Of a stretch of DNA of 64,000 nucleotides, positions 61,972-64,000 are shown piece by piece. The notes below the pieces were generated by a model. It was not told the origin of the DNA. It ran no database searches and worked only from the letters and a program-made list of their open reading frames with translations. Position numbers and translations under genes: made by a program. Each line of letters starts with the position of its first letter. Position 1 is the first letter of the stretch. Source of the stretch: Thermoanaerobacterium aotearoense (GTDB lineage: Bacteria > Bacillota > Thermoanaerobacteria > Thermoanaerobacterales > Thermoanaerobacteraceae); assembly GCF_009905255.1 (NCBI RefSeq), contig NZ_CP047602.1, forward strand, positions 310,001-374,000, read 5' to 3'.

Positions 61972-62385
61972 TTGACATTATGGATTTCAATAATGATAAT
62001 CGGCGTAGCTATTGACCTTATTACAAGCAACTTCATATTTTTTAATTTTTCCATTGGAGCTTTTTTTGCAATATGTGCAGATCTATTAGGAGCTAATACA
62101 CTGATTCAGATTTTTGCATTTCTCGCAGTAGGAATTGTTTCGCTTATTTTTTCGTTTAAATACTTGAGAAAGAAATTTAAAAACATACCAAAGACATATC
62201 CCTATGAAAGCCAGTATATAGGCAGGACCATAGAGATAAAAAACGATATTGGCAAGACTGGTCAAGTGTTTTTTGAAGGTGTGTATTGGACTGTCAAGTC
62301 TGATGTGCCGCTAAAAAGCGGTGACAACGCGGTTATAACAGGTATATCTGGAAATAAATTAATTGTAAAGAGATTGGAGGAATAA
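61972..62385 (+). CDS. NfeD-like membrane protein
   Basis: About 137 residues: two or three membrane helices (WISIMIIGVAIDLITSNFIF, IFAFLAVGIVSLIFSF) and a C-terminal OB-fold (YIGRTIEIKNDIGKTGQVFF, DNAVITGISGNKLIVKR). Short NfeD proteins are routinely encoded beside stomatin-like proteins, as here. The start is unclear: TTG at 61972 has GGAAGGA close by, and no ATG is available upstream. Confidence 0.82.
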   Translation: MTLWISIMIIGVAIDLITSNFIFFNFSIGAFFAICADLLGANTLIQIFAFLAVGIVSLIFSFKYLRKKFKNIPKTYPYESQYIGRTIEIKNDIGKTGQVFFEGVYWTVKSDVPLKSGDNAVITGISGNKLIVKRLEE

Positions 62386-62387
62386 AA

Positions 62388-63320
62388 GTGTTTATTTTGC
62401 TTATAATATTGCTTCTTCTCATATTTATTGCTGCCGTAGCATCTATAAAAGTCGTTCAAACAGGTTATGTTTACGTCATTGAGAGACTAGGACAGTTTTA
62501 CAAGGTATTGGAACCGGGATGGCATTTTGTAATACCGTTTGTTGATTATGTGCGGGCGAAAGTATCTACAAAGCAGCAGATATTAGACATTGAACCGCAG
62601 AACGTCATTACGAAAGACAATGTGAAAATATCCGTTGACAACGTCATATTTTATAAGGTAATGAGCGCAAAAGACGCCATATACAACATAGAGAACTACA
62701 GATCAGGCATAGTCTATTCTACGATAACAAACATGAGAAACATCATTGGCGATATGACACTTGACGAAGTTTTGTCAGGCAGGGACAAGATAAACGCGGA
62801 GCTTCTCAAAGTGATTGATCAGCTTACAGACGCATACGGCATAAAGATACTGTCTGTAGAGATAAAGGACATTACTCCACCGGATGAGATACGACAAGCG
62901 ATGGAGAAACAGATGAAGGCTGAAAGAGATAAGCGGGCTACGATACTTCAGGCAGAAGGAGAAAAGCAAAGCGCCATAGCTGTTGCCGAAGGACAAAAGC
63001 AGGCAAAGATATTGCAAGCAGAGGCTGAGAAGGAAGCCAATATCAGAAAGGCGGAAGGTTTAAGGCAGTCACAGATATTAGAGGCGGAAGGAAAAGCGAA
63101 GGCCATTGAAGCGATTGCTGAAGCGCAGGCAAAGGCCATTGAATTGGTCAACAAAGCCATATTAGAGTCAGGTACAAATGAGACTGTCATAGCATTAAAG
63201 CAAATAGAGGCGCTTCAGGAGATGGCTAAAAATCCTGCCAATAAGCTTATTATTCCTGATAAATTGGTTGGAACATTAGGAAGCATAACGGCAGTTGCAG
63301 ATCTCATCAAGAATCAATAG
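62388..63320 (+). CDS. SPFH/stomatin-like membrane protein (slipin/QmcA type)
   Basis: 310 residues. N-terminal hydrophobic anchor (FILLIILLLLIFIAAVASI), SPFH domain (YVYVIERLGQFYKVLEPGWH, VRAKVSTKQQILDIEPQNVI, DITPPDEIRQAMEKQMKAER), then a long alanine/glutamate/lysine-rich coiled coil (ILQAEGEKQSAIAVAEGQKQ). It probably assembles into membrane microdomain rings with the NfeD partner. Start is GTG at 62388, 2 bp after the NfeD gene. Confidence 0.92.
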   Translation: MFILLIILLLLIFIAAVASIKVVQTGYVYVIERLGQFYKVLEPGWHFVIPFVDYVRAKVSTKQQILDIEPQNVITKDNVKISVDNVIFYKVMSAKDAIYNIENYRSGIVYSTITNMRNIIGDMTLDEVLSGRDKINAELLKVIDQLTDAYGIKILSVEIKDITPPDEIRQAMEKQMKAERDKRATILQAEGEKQSAIAVAEGQKQAKILQAEAEKEANIRKAEGLRQSQILEAEGKAKAIEAIAEAQAKAIELVNKAILESGTNETVIALKQIEALQEMAKNPANKLIIPDKLVGTLGSITAVADLIKNQ

Positions 63321-63328
63321 CTTTTTAT

Positions 63329-63355
63329 ACCTCGAGTTTTCTCGGGGTTTTTTTA
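63329..63355 (+). terminator. Terminator of the NfeD-SPFH unit
   Basis: CCTCGAG (63330-63336), TTTT loop, CTCGGGG (63341-63347), then seven or more T. Confidence 0.75.
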
Positions 63356-63423
63356 TTGGATTTGGTTTTTTCAAGCTTACGCTATAAAATGTATAATGTA
63401 AAAAATATTGCGGAGGGATCGAT

Positions 63424-63927
63424 ATGACTATTAAAGAAGTACCTTACGATATGTATTTAAAAGAGGTGAATCAAAAGCTTACATCAAGAGGCATATTTTT
63501 GACTACTAAAGAGAATAAATTAAACACCATGATAATCGGCTGGGGAGGAATAACGTATTTTTGGGGCAAGCCTGTATTCTTAGTTGCAGTGAGGAAATCC
63601 CGCTTTACGTACAATCAAATCGAAAAATCAGGTGAATTTACGATTAGCGTGCCTCTAAATGAGGACTTAAGTAAGGCCATTGCATTTTGCGGTACAAAAT
63701 CAGGTAGAGATTTTGATAAATTTAAGGAGTGCAATCTTACACCTATTCCATCCCAAAAGATTGACACGCCTATAATAGGCGAGTGTTCACTCCACTATGA
63801 ATGCAAAGTCATATACAAACAGGAAATGATAAAGGAAAATCTGGATGCTGATATTGATAAAAGATGGTATCCAGATTACCATACGTTTTACTTTGGCGAA
63901 ATTGTTGCATCATACATAAAAGAATAG
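63424..63927 (+). CDS. Flavin reductase-like, FMN-binding split-barrel protein
   Basis: 167 residues. Split-barrel flavin-binding pattern: RGIFLTTKENKLNTMIIGWG, PVFLVAVRKSRFTYNQIEKS, GEFTISVPL and FGEIVASYI near the end. Members bind FMN and reduce flavins or act as ferric or flavin oxidoreductases; the partner is unknown. GGAGGG precedes the start. Confidence 0.85.
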   Translation: MTIKEVPYDMYLKEVNQKLTSRGIFLTTKENKLNTMIIGWGGITYFWGKPVFLVAVRKSRFTYNQIEKSGEFTISVPLNEDLSKAIAFCGTKSGRDFDKFKECNLTPIPSQKIDTPIIGECSLHYECKVIYKQEMIKENLDADIDKRWYPDYHTFYFGEIVASYIKE

Positions 63928-64000
63928 TCAAAGCAATGCCATTAAAAAGATTGCATAGAAAATGATGCCTGACATCAAAACAAATGGGTTTAAACTTTTT
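63928..64000 (-). CDS. C-terminus of a membrane protein, cut by the window edge
   Basis: The minus strand encodes about 23 residues ending in a hydrophobic stretch (NPFVLMSGIIFYAIFLMALL) before a stop at 63928, converging on the flavin reductase gene. It is too short to identify. Confidence 0.4.
   Translation of the reverse strand, partial: KSLNPFVLMSGIIFYAIFLMALL

Overview
The window is low-GC Firmicutes DNA. Protein families, gene order and start-site signals fit a thermophilic, saccharolytic clostridium, most likely Thermoanaerobacterium or a close relative. That placement is inferred from protein recognition and gene content, since no database search was possible.

Layout. 1-4.9 kb: an ECF sigma/anti-sigma pair, an old-yellow-enzyme type flavin/Fe-S oxidoreductase with a TetR regulator, and an MFS transporter. 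4.9-7.9 kb: a nickel/cobalt ECF uptake operon (nikR-cbiMNQO) behind a promoter overlapped by a candidate NikR operator. 8.1-10.6 kb: a corrinoid-protein reactivator fusing a MetH-activation-like domain, a 2Fe-2S ferredoxin and an ASKHA ATPase. 10.6-13.8 kb: an ABC exporter operon with its own TetR gene and two matching operators. 13.9-20.9 kb: a serine hydrolase, a Cd/Zn/Pb P-type ATPase with a CadC-like sensor, DNA polymerase IV, a MATE exporter, a small membrane protein and TrmL. 21.3-23.1 kb: an AAA ATPase with a C-terminal nuclease-like domain. 23.1-26.4 kb: aroF (DAHP synthase) under a phenylalanine T-box, split by a 1972-bp insertion sequence with 9-bp target duplications. 26.5-33.2 kb: a FAH-family hydrolase, a beta-CASP RNase-like protein, LarA, a TetR regulator and oleate hydratase. 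33.5-34.0 kb: a decayed MNT/HEPN toxin-antitoxin pair.

34.1-61.8 kb is the main system: an integrated pathway for rhamnose-containing pectin fragments ending in a bacterial microcompartment. A DeoR regulator precedes a sugar-phosphate aldolase, B12-dependent diol dehydratase (pduCDE), its reactivase (pduGH), a PduO-type adenosyltransferase, CoA-acylating aldehyde dehydrogenase, a zinc alcohol dehydrogenase, four BMC-H shell proteins, PduL, a EutN-type vertex protein, PduS and PduT. Next come rhaA, rhaB, a YesMN-type two-component system, a six-hairpin glycosidase, a GH43-like enzyme, an ABC sugar importer without an ATPase gene, and a GH4 alpha-galacturonidase-like enzyme. The proposed flow is: import of oligosaccharides, probably from rhamnogalacturonan; cytoplasmic release of galacturonate and rhamnose; rhamnulose-1-phosphate; DHAP plus lactaldehyde; 1,2-propanediol; then propionaldehyde to propanol and propionate inside the compartment.

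The most noteworthy observations are: a -1 frameshift in pduO located exactly on an A AAA AAG slippery heptamer; a shared encapsulation-helix motif on four cargo enzymes and probably a fifth, including a zinc alcohol dehydrogenase where an iron enzyme is usual; a near-duplicate shell gene with a possible second upstream start; and the IS-disrupted, T-box-controlled aroF. 61.9-64 kb holds an NfeD/stomatin pair, a flavin reductase and the end of a membrane-protein gene.
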